From the NCBI GenBank assembly GCA_964520045.1, contig CAZFMJ010000023.1, positions 1-41,301 of the forward strand: a DNA stretch of 41,301 nt. The letters are read 5' to 3'. The stretch is from CAZFMJ01 sp964520045. Its GTDB lineage: Bacteria > Elusimicrobiota > Elusimicrobia > Elusimicrobiales > CAZFMJ01. Positions 15,648-24,781 of the stretch are shown piece by piece. Within the stretch, counting starts at the first letter, position 1. Every line of letters begins with the position of its first letter. The position numbers and the translations under genes are program-made. The notes under the pieces are model-generated. The model worked only from the letters and a program-made list of their open reading frames with translations. It searched no databases and had not been told where the DNA came from.

Positions 15648-17483
15648 TCAGTTCCCGCCGTTTATCCCGGTTTTTTTGATGAGTTCTTCCAGCCTGCGTA
15701 TTTCGCCGCCGATAGCTTTGACCTGTTCGTAATTCTTGTGGATTTCAGGGTCGGAAAGTTTTTCAGCCAGTAAGGCCAGCTGTTTTTTGTGGAAAACTAT
15801 TTCTTCTGCCTGTTTTTGTAGTTCGCGGTTTTTTTCTATTTCCAGCGCTTTCTGCCTGCGCTTCTCTTTTCTGTCCTGATACGGTTCGGCAGATTTACCG
15901 CCGGGGCTCTCCGCGCGGGATTGCCATTCTGATGCCGGCATTTGCGGTGTTTTTCCGCTGTCGCTGCGGTGTTCTTCGGATTCCATGCGCATCTGGCCGC
16001 TACGTCTTTCGAAATATTCGTAATTGCCGGGATAGACGGTTATTTTTCCTCCGTCTATATGCACGATATGCGTGGCAAGCGAGTTTATGAAATAAAGGTC
16101 ATGGCTTATAAAGCATAACGTGCCTTCAAATTCTTTTAATGCGGATACAAGGGCTTCTACGCTTGGCATGTCCAGATGCGTGGTAGGCTCGTCCATAAGC
16201 AGAGCGTTCGGAGGGTCAAGCAGAAGTTTTACAAGCGCAAGCCTGCTTTTTTCCCCTCCGCTTAAAACCTTTGTCTTTTTAAATACCGAGTCTCCGGGAA
16301 AAAGAAAAGTGCCGAGCACTGTCCTCACCATAAGCTCGGGATTCATTCTTCTGTTGTCAAGCGCTTCCTGCAGAACCGTTTTTTCGGGATTGAGCATGCC
16401 TGCTCTATGCTGGGAAAAATAGCCGGTTTTGACGTTAATTCCCGGGATGCGTTCTCCGCTGTCGGGCTCAATGACTCCGGCAAGAAGTTTAAGCAGTGTG
16501 GATTTGCCCGCGCCGTTGTGTCCCACAAAAGCCATTTTCCAGCCCCTTTCCAGTTCAAAATTAAGATTCTCATAGACTCTTATCGGCGGCTGCCCCGGCA
16601 GGGCGTAGGATTTGTTTAGGTTCTTTAAATTTAACGTCCGCACTCCGGTGCGGGACGGTTGCGGGAACCGTATTTTTACTGTTTTTGATTCGGGAGGAAG
16701 CTCTATGATTTCCAGCTTCTCAAGACGTTTCATCATGTTCTGCGCCCTGCTTGCGGAGGACAGCCTTGCACGGTTTCTGCTTATAAATTCTTTCATCTGC
16801 TCTATTTCATTCTGCTGCTGTTTCCATTCAGAGACGAGTTTTTCCTTTTCCGCTTCGCGCCTGGCAAGATAATACTCGTAATCCCCATGGTATACTTTAA
16901 GTTTATTCCCCTGCACGTCCACTACCGCCCGGCAGACGATATTTATGAATGAGCGGTCGTGAGAGACGATAAAAACGGCCCCGGAATAGGAATACAGGTA
17001 CTCCTGCAGCCATAAAAGGGAGTCCAGGTCAAGATGATTTGTGGGTTCATCCAAAAGCAGAAGATCCGGTTTTTTCATCAGCAGTTTCGCCAGCGCCGTG
17101 CGCATCGCCCAGCCTCCGCTCAGGGTGCTGACCATGCGGGTGAAATCAGTTGTCTTAAAGCCCAGGCCCATAAGCACGCTTTTTGCCTCGGCCACAAGTT
17201 TGCCGTCGGAAGCGTCCAGTTCGGAAACGGTTTCTTCAAGCACTGTTTTATCCGAAACGGGCGCGTTTTCCTGCGGAAGATAACCCGGGACGGCGCCTTT
17301 GCGGACCTGGATGTGTCCGCTGTCCGGCTCCGTTTCGCCGAGCAGCAGCTTAAACAGCGTTGATTTGCCGGAGCCGTTAGGGCCCACCAGGGCAAAACGC
17401 TCTCCGTCGTTTATCTGCAGAGAGGCATCCTCAAAAAGAGTCTGCGTTCCGAACGATTTATGAATGTTTCGTATGGTTATCAT
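15648..17483 (-). CDS. ABC-F family ATPase (ribosome-associated type)
   Basis: A soluble tandem ABC protein (611 residues) without membrane segments. Domain one has Walker A GPNGSGKST at residues 34-42, signature LSGGW and LLLLDEPTNHLD. A linker of about 80 charged residues follows (EKEKLVSEWKQQQNEIEQMK). Domain two has GHNGAGKST, LSGGEKSR and LLMDEPTTHLD, and a C-terminal charged coiled coil follows (KKQLALLAEKLSDPEIH). ABC-F proteins bind the ribosomal E site and rescue or tune translation. The linker and tail fit the YdiF/Uup-like branch; resistance function cannot be claimed. The ATG at 17483 is preferred to an upstream TTG because the alignment with family starts (MITIRNIHKSFG) is natural. 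Confidence 0.93.
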   Translation of the reverse strand: MITIRNIHKSFGTQTLFEDASLQINDGERFALVGPNGSGKSTLFKLLLGETEPDSGHIQVRKGAVPGYLPQENAPVSDKTVLEETVSELDASDGKLVAEAKSVLMGLGFKTTDFTRMVSTLSGGWAMRTALAKLLMKKPDLLLLDEPTNHLDLDSLLWLQEYLYSYSGAVFIVSHDRSFINIVCRAVVDVQGNKLKVYHGDYEYYLARREAEKEKLVSEWKQQQNEIEQMKEFISRNRARLSSASRAQNMMKRLEKLEIIELPPESKTVKIRFPQPSRTGVRTLNLKNLNKSYALPGQPPIRVYENLNFELERGWKMAFVGHNGAGKSTLLKLLAGVIEPDSGERIPGINVKTGYFSQHRAGMLNPEKTVLQEALDNRRMNPELMVRTVLGTFLFPGDSVFKKTKVLSGGEKSRLALVKLLLDPPNALLMDEPTTHLDMPSVEALVSALKEFEGTLCFISHDLYFINSLATHIVHIDGGKITVYPGNYEYFERRSGQMRMESEEHRSDSGKTPQMPASEWQSRAESPGGKSAEPYQDRKEKRRQKALEIEKNRELQKQAEEIVFHKKQLALLAEKLSDPEIHKNYEQVKAIGGEIRRLEELIKKTGINGGN

Positions 17484-17558
17484 GAATTCCGTATAGTATA
17501 TCAAATTATGTTTTTGGTCCGATTAGGCGATACGGCCGGCAGAGCGGATGAAGGTATT

Positions 17559-17567
17559 TGGTATAAT
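17559..17567 (+). promoter_or_regulatory. Extended -10 promoter of the POT transporter gene
   Basis: TGGTATAAT, a perfect extended -10, lies about 30 bases before the ATG, followed by a strong ribosome-binding site (GGAGG at about 17590-17594). It lies in the 115-base divergent gap shared with the ABC-F gene. Confidence 0.6.
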
Positions 17568-17598
17568 AAAAACGTAAATTTAGTTCACTGGAGGAACA

Positions 17599-18882
17599 AT
17601 GCATAAAAATCAGCCCAAAGGTTTATTCCTTTTATTTTTTGTGGAAATGTGGGAGCGCTTCAGCTACTACGGTATGAGGGCGCTTCTTGTTCTTTACATG
17701 ACGAAAGCGCTGATGTTCAGCACCGAAAAAGCCGGAAACGTATACGGCTGGTATACGGGGCTTGTTTATCTGACGCCGCTTATAGGCGGTTATCTTGCCG
17801 ACAGGTATTTGGGAGCGCGCAAATGCGTTCTTATCGGCGGAGTGCTTATGGCGCTGGGGCAGTTTACCCTTGTTATGCCGGCTATGCCGTTTTTTTACGC
17901 GGCGCTTGCCATGCTTATAGTAGGCAACGGCTTTTTTAAACCCAATATCTCCACCATAGTAGGCAGTCTTTATGAAAAGAACGATCCGCGCAGGGACGGC
18001 GGGTTCACCATCTTTTATATGGGCATAAATCTGGGAGCTTTGCTGTCTCCGCTTGTCTGCGGAACATTAGGCGAGAAAGTGGGCTGGCAGTACGGTTTTG
18101 CCACGGCCGGGATAGGCATGGTGGCGGGGCTGTGTCTGTATATGTGGGGACAGAAAAAATATCTTGGAGACGCCTGTATGGTTCCGGCCTCACATACCGC
18201 AAAGGCCGGCAATACCGACGGCCCCCTTACAAAAGAGGAAAAACAGAAAATCGCCGTCATATTCATACTTACCTTTTTTGCGATTTTTTTCTGGTCCGCT
18301 TTTGAGCAGGCCGGCAGTTCCCTGACCCTTTTTGCCGACAGAAGCACTAACAGGGTTATCCCGTTTCTTAACTGGACGTTTCCCACAAGTTATTTTCAGG
18401 CGGTAAATCCCCTGCTTATAATACTGCTCGCTCCTTTGTTTTCAAAGATGTGGACGTTTTTGTCCGAGAAAAAAATAAGTCCGTCCACGCCCCTTAAATT
18501 CGTGTACGGGCTTATACTGCTGGGCGCCGGATTTCTGATCATGATAGCCGCGGCGGCCCAGTATAAGCAGTTCGGGGCCGTATCCATATTATGGCTGCTG
18601 GGAGTGTATTTCATGCATACGCTCGGAGAGCTGTGTCTGTCTCCCGTGGGCCTTTCCATGGTGACGAAACTGGCTCCGGCCAAATTCGCGTCCCTGCTTA
18701 TGGGCACATGGTTCCTGTCGTCTTTCGCGGCGAATCTTGTCGGCGGAATATTCGCGGGCAATTATGACGCCATGGATCATGTGCTGTTTTTTATGATACC
18801 TGCGGGCACCGCTTTCGGCTCGGCTGTTGTTCTCTTTCTGTTCGTAAAGCCTCTTAAAAAATGGATGGGAAACGTGCAATAA
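17599..18882 (+). CDS. POT/PTR2 family proton-dependent oligopeptide transporter
   Basis: A 427-residue major facilitator of the peptide transporter family, importing di- and tripeptides with protons. The N-terminal ExxERFxYY motif is intact (EMWERFSYYG, residues 16-25), as are GGYLADRYLGARK and the second POT signature region GNGFFKPNISTIVG. The C-terminal half contains the family's FWSAFEQAGSSL and LGELCLSPVGLSMV motifs. It is somewhat shorter than many DtpT proteins. Its TAA stop overlaps the ATG of the next gene (TAATG), so transporter and secreted peptidase are probably translated together, which makes sense for extracellular peptide use. Confidence 0.93.
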   Translation: MHKNQPKGLFLLFFVEMWERFSYYGMRALLVLYMTKALMFSTEKAGNVYGWYTGLVYLTPLIGGYLADRYLGARKCVLIGGVLMALGQFTLVMPAMPFFYAALAMLIVGNGFFKPNISTIVGSLYEKNDPRRDGGFTIFYMGINLGALLSPLVCGTLGEKVGWQYGFATAGIGMVAGLCLYMWGQKKYLGDACMVPASHTAKAGNTDGPLTKEEKQKIAVIFILTFFAIFFWSAFEQAGSSLTLFADRSTNRVIPFLNWTFPTSYFQAVNPLLIILLAPLFSKMWTFLSEKKISPSTPLKFVYGLILLGAGFLIMIAAAAQYKQFGAVSILWLLGVYFMHTLGELCLSPVGLSMVTKLAPAKFASLLMGTWFLSSFAANLVGGIFAGNYDAMDHVLFFMIPAGTAFGSAVVLFLFVKPLKKWMGNVQ

Positions 18883-20942
18883 TGAGGAAATTACTCCTAG
18901 CTATCGCCCTGATACTTTGCGTTTCTTCGGCGGAATGCAAATCCGCTTGTATAAGCGCGGGTACCGCTGAGAATGTGATAGAAAAGCTTTCCCTGCGGTT
19001 TCCTGCTGAAACCGGCCGCATCATATCCGGGGTTAAGCAGGCGGGACGGCTGTGGACGGAGAAAGACGGAACGGCGCGGCAGTTTGAGGAATTCTGCCTG
19101 AAGCAGTTCGTGCCGGGCAAAGACGCAGGCGAGCTTTTCAGCAGGTTTGAAACCAAAATGGAATATCTGCGCGGCTATTTCACCGCGCTTGAGCGCGAAC
19201 TCAGCCGCGAACTCAGCCTTGACACAGGGCCGCTTCTTCCCGCGGATACGTTGTTTGCGGCGTATCAGCCGTCCATAAACATATCCGAAGACTTATTCAG
19301 GACAAAGCTTGCTTTTGTAATACTGCTTAATTATCCCGTTAAAATTCTTGACGATTATCTAAGGGACGGTCCCAACTGGACAAGGAAGCAGTGGGCTCAG
19401 GCAAGGCTTGCGCAGACCGCGGCATTCAGGGTGCCCGTGGAAGCAATGCAGAAAATAACGGATGCCTTGTCATCCGCCGAGGCCTATATGAGCGGTTATG
19501 ATATTTATATGGACCGCATTGTGGACGACGGCGGAAAACCCATGTTCGCTCCGGGAACGAAGCTTATATCGCACTGGGGATTGAGGGACGAGCTTTCCGG
19601 GCTTTATGCGGATTCTTCCGGACTGGCCAAACAGAAGGCTATTTACGCCGTGATGGAAAGGATAATAGATCAGGAAATTCCGCTGGAGGTTATAGCCAGC
19701 AGTAAGAGTTTATGGAATCCCGTTTCCAATACTATCGGCGGTAAAAAATCGGAGCGGGAGCCCGACGTCCGCTATAAAAAATGGCTGGATGTGTATCATG
19801 CGTATCTCGGTGAGGATGAATACTATCCGGATATGCCGACGTATCCCGACCGGGTTTTTAAAATGCGTATGGAAATACCGCAGGAGCAGATGGAGAAAAT
19901 GCTTAAATCCGTACTTCAGGCGGATACCGGACGCAAAACCGCGGTTTTGATTGAAAACCGGCTCGGCAGAAAACTCCTGCCGTTTGATATCTGGTACAAA
20001 GGTTTTGAGAAGGGGGATTCGATATCCCAGCAGGAACTGGATAAAATTACGGCGCAGCTATATCCGTCCGAGGAATCGTTTCAGAAAGATATTCCTAATA
20101 TTCTGGTTAAACTGGGTTTTGAAAAAACAACGGCGGATTTTTTGGCGGCAAATATTGAGGTTGACAATGCGCGCGGGGGCGGACATGCCTTGAGCGCGGG
20201 TATGCGTTCCGATAGGGCGCATTTGCGGGTAAGAATACCGCAGGGGGGGCTGGATTATCAGAATTTTGCCACTGCCATGCACGAACTGGGGCATTGCGTT
20301 GAAGCGGTGTTTACCATTAATAAGGTCGACCATGTTATGCTCCGCGAAATGCCGAATAACGCTTTCTCTGAAAATTTTGCGTTTACTTTTCAGGCAAAGA
20401 GCCATGAAATTCTCGGCCTTGCCCCGAGACTGCGCTCGGGACTGCCCTTCGGGACTGCCTCGCAGGACAGCCAGGCCTTTGATATGCATGTTATTGATAC
20501 TTTCTGGATGACGCGGGAAATAGCCGGAGTGGCTTTAGTTGATATGCAGGCATGGAAATGGCTTTATGAGCATCCCCGCGCTTCGCCCGCTGATTTAAGG
20601 AAGGCGGTTGTAAATATCGCAAAGGACGTATGGAACGAGTATTTTGCCCCTATTCTGGGAGTGAAAGATGGTTTGGACAGTTCCATTCTGGCAATATATT
20701 CGCACATGATCGATTATCCGCTTTACCTGCCTAATTATCCGCTTGGGTATGTAATCGAATTCCAGCTGGAGGATTATTTCAGAACGCATCCTCTTGCCAA
20801 AGAAATGGAACGCATGTGCGGTTTCGGCCGAATCAGCCCCGCCCTCTGGATGAAATACGCCGTGGGGGCTGATATTTCGCCTCAGCCTATGATAGACGCG
20901 GCGGAGGCCGCTCTCAAGAAGACGGCAGACGGTAAATGGTAA
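18882..20942 (+). CDS. Secreted zinc metallopeptidase with HExxH motif (M3-like)
   Basis: A 686-residue protein with a clear signal peptide (MRKLLLAIALILCVSSAEC). It has one HELGH zinc site at residues 467-471 (AMHELGHCVEAVF), followed about 30 residues on by a SENFAFTFQ segment that could give the third (Glu) ligand, as in gluzincins. Overall layout (long helical N-terminal half, catalytic HExGH, then helical C-terminus) resembles M3 oligopeptidases, but export is unusual for them. The ATG at 18882, overlapping the POT stop, is chosen because it starts right at the signal peptide. The last residues (KKTADGKW) and the TAA stop are inside heptamer repeat E. It probably trims peptides for the coupled transporter. 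Confidence 0.82.
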   Translation: MRKLLLAIALILCVSSAECKSACISAGTAENVIEKLSLRFPAETGRIISGVKQAGRLWTEKDGTARQFEEFCLKQFVPGKDAGELFSRFETKMEYLRGYFTALERELSRELSLDTGPLLPADTLFAAYQPSINISEDLFRTKLAFVILLNYPVKILDDYLRDGPNWTRKQWAQARLAQTAAFRVPVEAMQKITDALSSAEAYMSGYDIYMDRIVDDGGKPMFAPGTKLISHWGLRDELSGLYADSSGLAKQKAIYAVMERIIDQEIPLEVIASSKSLWNPVSNTIGGKKSEREPDVRYKKWLDVYHAYLGEDEYYPDMPTYPDRVFKMRMEIPQEQMEKMLKSVLQADTGRKTAVLIENRLGRKLLPFDIWYKGFEKGDSISQQELDKITAQLYPSEESFQKDIPNILVKLGFEKTTADFLAANIEVDNARGGGHALSAGMRSDRAHLRVRIPQGGLDYQNFATAMHELGHCVEAVFTINKVDHVMLREMPNNAFSENFAFTFQAKSHEILGLAPRLRSGLPFGTASQDSQAFDMHVIDTFWMTREIAGVALVDMQAWKWLYEHPRASPADLRKAVVNIAKDVWNEYFAPILGVKDGLDSSILAIYSHMIDYPLYLPNYPLGYVIEFQLEDYFRTHPLAKEMERMCGFGRISPALWMKYAVGADISPQPMIDAAEAALKKTADGKW

Positions 20943-20960
20943 ATGGTGGACGGTAAAAGG
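20921..20960 (+). repeat. Heptamer (GGTARAY) tandem array E, single arm
   Basis: Five or six units in perfect seven-base register: CAGAC, GGTAAAT, GGTAAAT, GGTGGAC, GGTAAAA. There is no complementary arm nearby. It supplies the stop of the upstream peptidase and, in AAAAGGA, the only ribosome-binding-site-like sequence of the PAS gene that follows. Confidence 0.8.
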
Positions 20961-20968
20961 AAAAATTT

Positions 20969-21376
20969 ATGCTTTTTGACAGAATGAATGCAGACATGGT
21001 CAAGGCGCTTATAGAAAATCTGCCCGCTGAAATAACGGTTATAGACGCCGATGACGAAGTAGTCGGCTGGAACAAGCATGCGACAAGGCTTTTTAAGCGG
21101 CCGATGAGCGCTATGGGCATGAATTTCCGCGATTGCCATCCTGAACGGAGCCTTGCCATGGTGGAAAAGATTATAAGTGAAATGAAATTAGGAGCAAGAG
21201 ACAAGGCCAGATTCTGGATAGATTTAGAAGTTCAAAAGGGAGAGCCCAAACATAAGATTCTGATAGAATTTTACGCCATGCGCGGTGAAAAAGGCAAATA
21301 TCTCGGCTGTATGGAATTTACGCAGGATATTGAGGAAATACGCGCTCTTGAAGGCCAGAAACGGCTGTTGGACTGA
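20969..21376 (+). CDS. Small single PAS-domain protein, DUF438 C-terminal PAS type
   Basis: A 135-residue stand-alone PAS domain. The sequence follows the PAS that ends DUF438/hemerythrin-type proteins: ENLPAEITVIDADDEVVGWN, a CHPERSLAMVEKI motif, an aromatic FWIDLEV strand, and the terminal EFTQDIEEIRALEGQKRLLD. The conserved Cys-His pair (CHP) may bind a cofactor or sense redox state; that is inference. It lacks any DUF438, hemerythrin or output domain, so it is a minimal sensor or a detached module. The leader is heptamer repeat DNA. A rho-independent terminator lies about 130 bases downstream. Confidence 0.83.
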   Translation: MLFDRMNADMVKALIENLPAEITVIDADDEVVGWNKHATRLFKRPMSAMGMNFRDCHPERSLAMVEKIISEMKLGARDKARFWIDLEVQKGEPKHKILIEFYAMRGEKGKYLGCMEFTQDIEEIRALEGQKRLLD

Positions 21377-21381
21377 TTTTT

Positions 21382-21497
21382 AACCTGCAGTTGAATTTTC
21401 TTCCTTTAACCCGAATAATGCAATTACGCCCCCACCTTTTATCCTCTGCATTATTCGGTTAATGCAGCATGTGGATTATTTCTTAAATTTGCAGGTT
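21382..21497. repeat. Nested palindromes with a half-copy of the CCCTCACC-type repeat
   Basis: The outer arms AACCTGCA (21382-21389) and TGCAGGTT (21490-21497) are perfect complements. The inner arms CCGAATAATGCA (21411-21422) and TGCATTATTCGG (21447-21458) are also perfect. The inner loop matches, with one mismatch, one half of the palindrome centred near 33906. No gene. Confidence 0.7.
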
Positions 21498-21504
21498 CCC
21501 TAAT

Positions 21505-21530
21505 GACCCAGAAAAAGCTGGGTCTTTTTT
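21505..21530 (+). terminator. Rho-independent terminator
   Basis: A seven-base perfect stem, GACCCAG (21505-21511) with CTGGGTC (21518-21524), six-base loop, then six T. It ends the transcript of the POT/peptidase/PAS group. Confidence 0.85.
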
Positions 21531-21625
21531 CTTCCGGCCGATAGGTCTTTCCTCCCTTTTTTTGGTTTCTTTTTACAGCTATAGTACTTCCGGAGTGTAC
21601 AGTTCCGACGAAGGAGAACGTGAAC

Positions 21626-22540
21626 ATGAAAACCCTAACGGCATACTTAGCGGTATCGTTATTTTTTGTCCAGATTTCAGCGGCGCGGCAGCCCGCGGTG
21701 TATGCGCCGTTTCCTGCAATGAAAGGAGCTGCGGATGTCGGGCCGGATTCCGGGCAGAAGGATTTTGCGTGGAATTTGGGCGGTAAAATCCGCAAATTTG
21801 TTTTTCTGCGCGCGGTTCCGGTTTCGGCTGATGAACCGGTCATAATGCAAGCCGGGACTGATAAAGGCAGGCAAACGGTGGATTTGCGGGCAGTATATGA
21901 AAAGCAGTTCGATACCATAGAAGGCAGGCGGCTTAACGCGGCTGTCGGTCCTGTTTTAAAGTGCCATGACGGCGGTGAAAACTGCAGAATGGAAGATCGC
22001 TATTTTATTTTTATAAAGAATAAAGCGAGCGGAGAACTGCGGGGAATATCATGCGGTAAATTCGGATTCGGCACTTGGCTGTCGGGAGTTGATATAAATT
22101 TTTCGGACGGAAGCCGGTATAAATTACAACATGACACAACTAACGGGCCCGGTTTGAACGTATGGATAGAAGGAGAATTCAGCAGAACTTTGGAGGAAAT
22201 GGGCGATATAGCGCTGGCTAAGGCTTCCAAATTAACGCTTGGCGACAAGAAATTTGCGGTTATATACGGAAAAACTATCACTCAAACATGGGAGCGCCAA
22301 ATCCAAATACTGGACAGAAAAATTATTATACTTGCGCCCGTTGACCTGACTGATCCGAACGTATTTGCCGTGTATTATGACGAGATATATAAAGCGGGTC
22401 CGGGAGGGACGGACCTCGTAAAATTCCTGAATAATCACAACTACGATCATATATTTTCGCGGTATATTTTTAGGATAATGGGCGGTATGCTTGAAGTGTT
22501 CGAGAAAGCAAACGGCGGAGCAAAAACAACGGCCATATAA
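21626..22540 (+). CDS. Secreted protein of unknown function
   Basis: A 304-residue protein with a typical signal peptide (MKTLTAYLAVSLFFVQISA). The mature part has mixed strand-like sequence (KFVFLRAVPV, RYFIFIKNKASG) and two cysteines close together (KCHDGGENCRM). I recognise no family. The ATG at 21626 is preferred over the GTG two codons upstream, because AAGGAG lies at a suitable distance. It stands alone after a terminator and converges on yciH. Confidence 0.7.
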   Translation: MKTLTAYLAVSLFFVQISAARQPAVYAPFPAMKGAADVGPDSGQKDFAWNLGGKIRKFVFLRAVPVSADEPVIMQAGTDKGRQTVDLRAVYEKQFDTIEGRRLNAAVGPVLKCHDGGENCRMEDRYFIFIKNKASGELRGISCGKFGFGTWLSGVDINFSDGSRYKLQHDTTNGPGLNVWIEGEFSRTLEEMGDIALAKASKLTLGDKKFAVIYGKTITQTWERQIQILDRKIIILAPVDLTDPNVFAVYYDEIYKAGPGGTDLVKFLNNHNYDHIFSRYIFRIMGGMLEVFEKANGGAKTTAI

Positions 22541-22593
22541 TTTCCATGAGCACATGGCCGGTTTGGGGCGGATTCTAACTGCAGGATCCGGGT

Positions 22594-22944
22594 TTAGGGT
22601 ATTATTTTTAATTTGTAGCCTGCGGATTCAAGTTCTTTGCGGGCAAATTTCCTTTGGTCTCCCTGTAGTTCCAGCGTTCCGAATTTGACGGTTCCGCCCA
22701 CCCCGAGCCTTTTCTTGAATTTTTTCAGCAGTTCTTCCTTGCCTTGCGGGTGCATGGGCAGTTTTTCAATCAGGGTAAGGCCGCTTCCTTTGCCTGTTTT
22801 CCGGAAGAATATCCGTACAGGTTCGGTTTGCTTTCTTTCCTTATTCGGACCCGCCGGACATTCGCATGGCAGGATATTACAGCGCGGGCAGGTTATCTTT
22901 CCATCCGGCCCCGTGGAATAAACTATTCTTGATCCATCGTTCAT
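22594..22944 (-). CDS. yciH: SUI1/eIF1-like translation factor YciH
   Basis: A 116-residue bacterial member of the SUI1/eIF1 family, thought to act on initiation at the 30S subunit. The N-terminus has a small metal-binding pattern (CPRC and CEC). The core fold is visible in RIFFRKTGKGSGLTLIEKL, LKKFKKRLGVGGTVK and the terminal ARKELESAGYKLKI. It starts one base after the typA stop, so these two translation factors form a transcriptional unit. Confidence 0.92.
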   Translation of the reverse strand: MNDGSRIVYSTGPDGKITCPRCNILPCECPAGPNKERKQTEPVRIFFRKTGKGSGLTLIEKLPMHPQGKEELLKKFKKRLGVGGTVKFGTLELQGDQRKFARKELESAGYKLKIIP

Positions 22945-22945
22945 T

Positions 22946-24781
22946 TTATATAAATTCTTTGTCTCCGCGTTTGCGCAGGGAATGGTCCAGCACCTTTTTC
23001 CTCATGCGCAGGCTTTTGGGGGTGACTTCCACGAATTCGTCGTCTCCCACGTATTCAATGGTCTGCTCAAGGCTCATTGTGCGGTGGGGTGTAAGTATTA
23101 TTGACATATCCGAAGTGGAGGAGCGCATATTGGTCTGCCTTTTTTCCTTGCATGGATTGACTACAAGGTCATTGTTTCTGCAGTGTTCGCCCACCAATTG
23201 ACCGGCGTAGACTTCCTCTCCCGGTCCGATAAACATTATTCCGTGGTCCTGAAGGCTGTTCAAGGCATATGCGGCGGTCTGTCCCGGCAGTTTGGCTATG
23301 AATACGCCGTTTCTCTGCGGAGGCTGGAATCCGCCGTCAGGCAGATAGCCGTGGAAACTGTGGTGCATGAGGCCGTTTCCTTTTGTAAAAGCCATAAGCT
23401 CGGATTTGAATCCTATGAGCGCTTTGGAGGACAGCACGTATTCAAATCGCGCCCGTCCGTCGTGGGATACGGCCATGTCCTTCATCCGCCCTCCGCGTCT
23501 TCCGAGACTTTCCATCACGGCGCCCTGAAATTCCGAAGGCACGTCAAGTACCAGATATTCCACGGGCTCTACCGTAATTCTGTTTTCCTCATGAGTTATT
23601 ACCGCCATTTTTGAGACGCAAAGTTCATACCCTTCCCTGCGCATTGTCTCTATAAGAATTGAAAGATGCAGTTCTCCCCGGCCCGATACCTTAAATCCGC
23701 TTTTGCCGGGTATTTCTTCCACTTTCAATCCTACGTTTGTCTGCTGTTCGCGAAAAAGCCTGTCTTTAAGCTGAGCCGCAGTGACGAATTTTCCGTCCCT
23801 TCCGGCAAAAGGGCCGTCATTGGCGTAGAATTCCATGGAAAGAGTGGGTTTTTCTATTTCAAGTCCGGGAAGCGTTCCGGGATTTTCAACGCAGGAGACG
23901 GTGTCTCCCGCTTCTATCCCCTCAAGGCCGGCTATCGCCACTATATCTCCGGAGCGGGCTTTTTCAAGCGTTACCCGTTCCAGTCCCTTAAATCCCATCA
24001 GCTGTATCACTTTTCTTGTGACAGGCAGAAACCCGGGCGAGCCCACGGCTACATTCTGCCCGGCGCAGACTTGTCCCTGAAAAATCCGGCCTATGCCTAT
24101 CCTGCCGGTGAAATTGCTGTAATCAAGTATCGTCACGAGCATGCGCAGGGGCTCTTCATCTTTCTCGGCGGGGCCCGGCACATGTTTTATTATCGCTTCA
24201 AAAAGCGGGGCAAGGCCTGCGCCTTTGACGGCCGCGTCCGCTGATACCCAGCCTTCTCTTCCGCAGGCATACAGCACCGGGAAATCCAGCTGTTTGTCCG
24301 TGGCGCCCAGTTCGATAAAAAGCGAGAAGATTTTGTCCAAAGCGGCATGCGGATCGCAGTTGAGCCTGTCGACTTTGTTTATCACCACTATGGGGCACAG
24401 TCCCAAGGCCAGCGATTTCTTAAGCACGAAACGGGTCTGCGGCATCGGCCCGTCCATGGCATCCACCAGCAGAAGCGCTCCGTCCACCATCCTGAGTATT
24501 CTTTCCACTTCGCTTCCGAAATCCGCATGGCCGGGGGTATCCACTATATGTATGACGGTATCTTTATATTTTATGGAGGTATTTTTTGAAAGTATCGTTA
24601 TTCCGCGCTCGCGTTCCAGATCGTTTGAATCCATTATGCATTCGCGCACTTCCGAGCCCTTGTCCTTAAATGCTCCGGTCTGGCGCAGCATGGCGTCCAC
24701 AAGCGTGGTTTTGCCGTGGTCTACGTGCGCGATTATCGCGATATTGCGCAGGTCATGCCTGCGCGTCTGATAATTTTCCAT
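22946..24781 (-). CDS. typA: Translational GTPase TypA/BipA
   Basis: A ribosome-binding GTPase, 611 residues, the usual length. G1 is AHVDHGKTT (about residues 18-26), the switch region has RERGITILSKN, G3 is DTPGHADFG, and G4 is INKVDR. The C-terminal EF-G-like domains III and V and the family-specific end (LTPHRTMSLEQTIEYV, then DDEFVEVTPKSLRMRKK) are present. It is involved in ribosome assembly and stress or cold adaptation. The downstream yciH gene is separated by one base. Confidence 0.97.
   Translation of the reverse strand: MENYQTRRHDLRNIAIIAHVDHGKTTLVDAMLRQTGAFKDKGSEVRECIMDSNDLERERGITILSKNTSIKYKDTVIHIVDTPGHADFGSEVERILRMVDGALLLVDAMDGPMPQTRFVLKKSLALGLCPIVVINKVDRLNCDPHAALDKIFSLFIELGATDKQLDFPVLYACGREGWVSADAAVKGAGLAPLFEAIIKHVPGPAEKDEEPLRMLVTILDYSNFTGRIGIGRIFQGQVCAGQNVAVGSPGFLPVTRKVIQLMGFKGLERVTLEKARSGDIVAIAGLEGIEAGDTVSCVENPGTLPGLEIEKPTLSMEFYANDGPFAGRDGKFVTAAQLKDRLFREQQTNVGLKVEEIPGKSGFKVSGRGELHLSILIETMRREGYELCVSKMAVITHEENRITVEPVEYLVLDVPSEFQGAVMESLGRRGGRMKDMAVSHDGRARFEYVLSSKALIGFKSELMAFTKGNGLMHHSFHGYLPDGGFQPPQRNGVFIAKLPGQTAAYALNSLQDHGIMFIGPGEEVYAGQLVGEHCRNNDLVVNPCKEKRQTNMRSSTSDMSIILTPHRTMSLEQTIEYVGDDEFVEVTPKSLRMRKKVLDHSLRKRGDKEFI

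Noticed and set aside
23666..24770. Plus-strand frames opposite typA
   Set aside because: Antisense shadows of a fully conserved GTPase gene.
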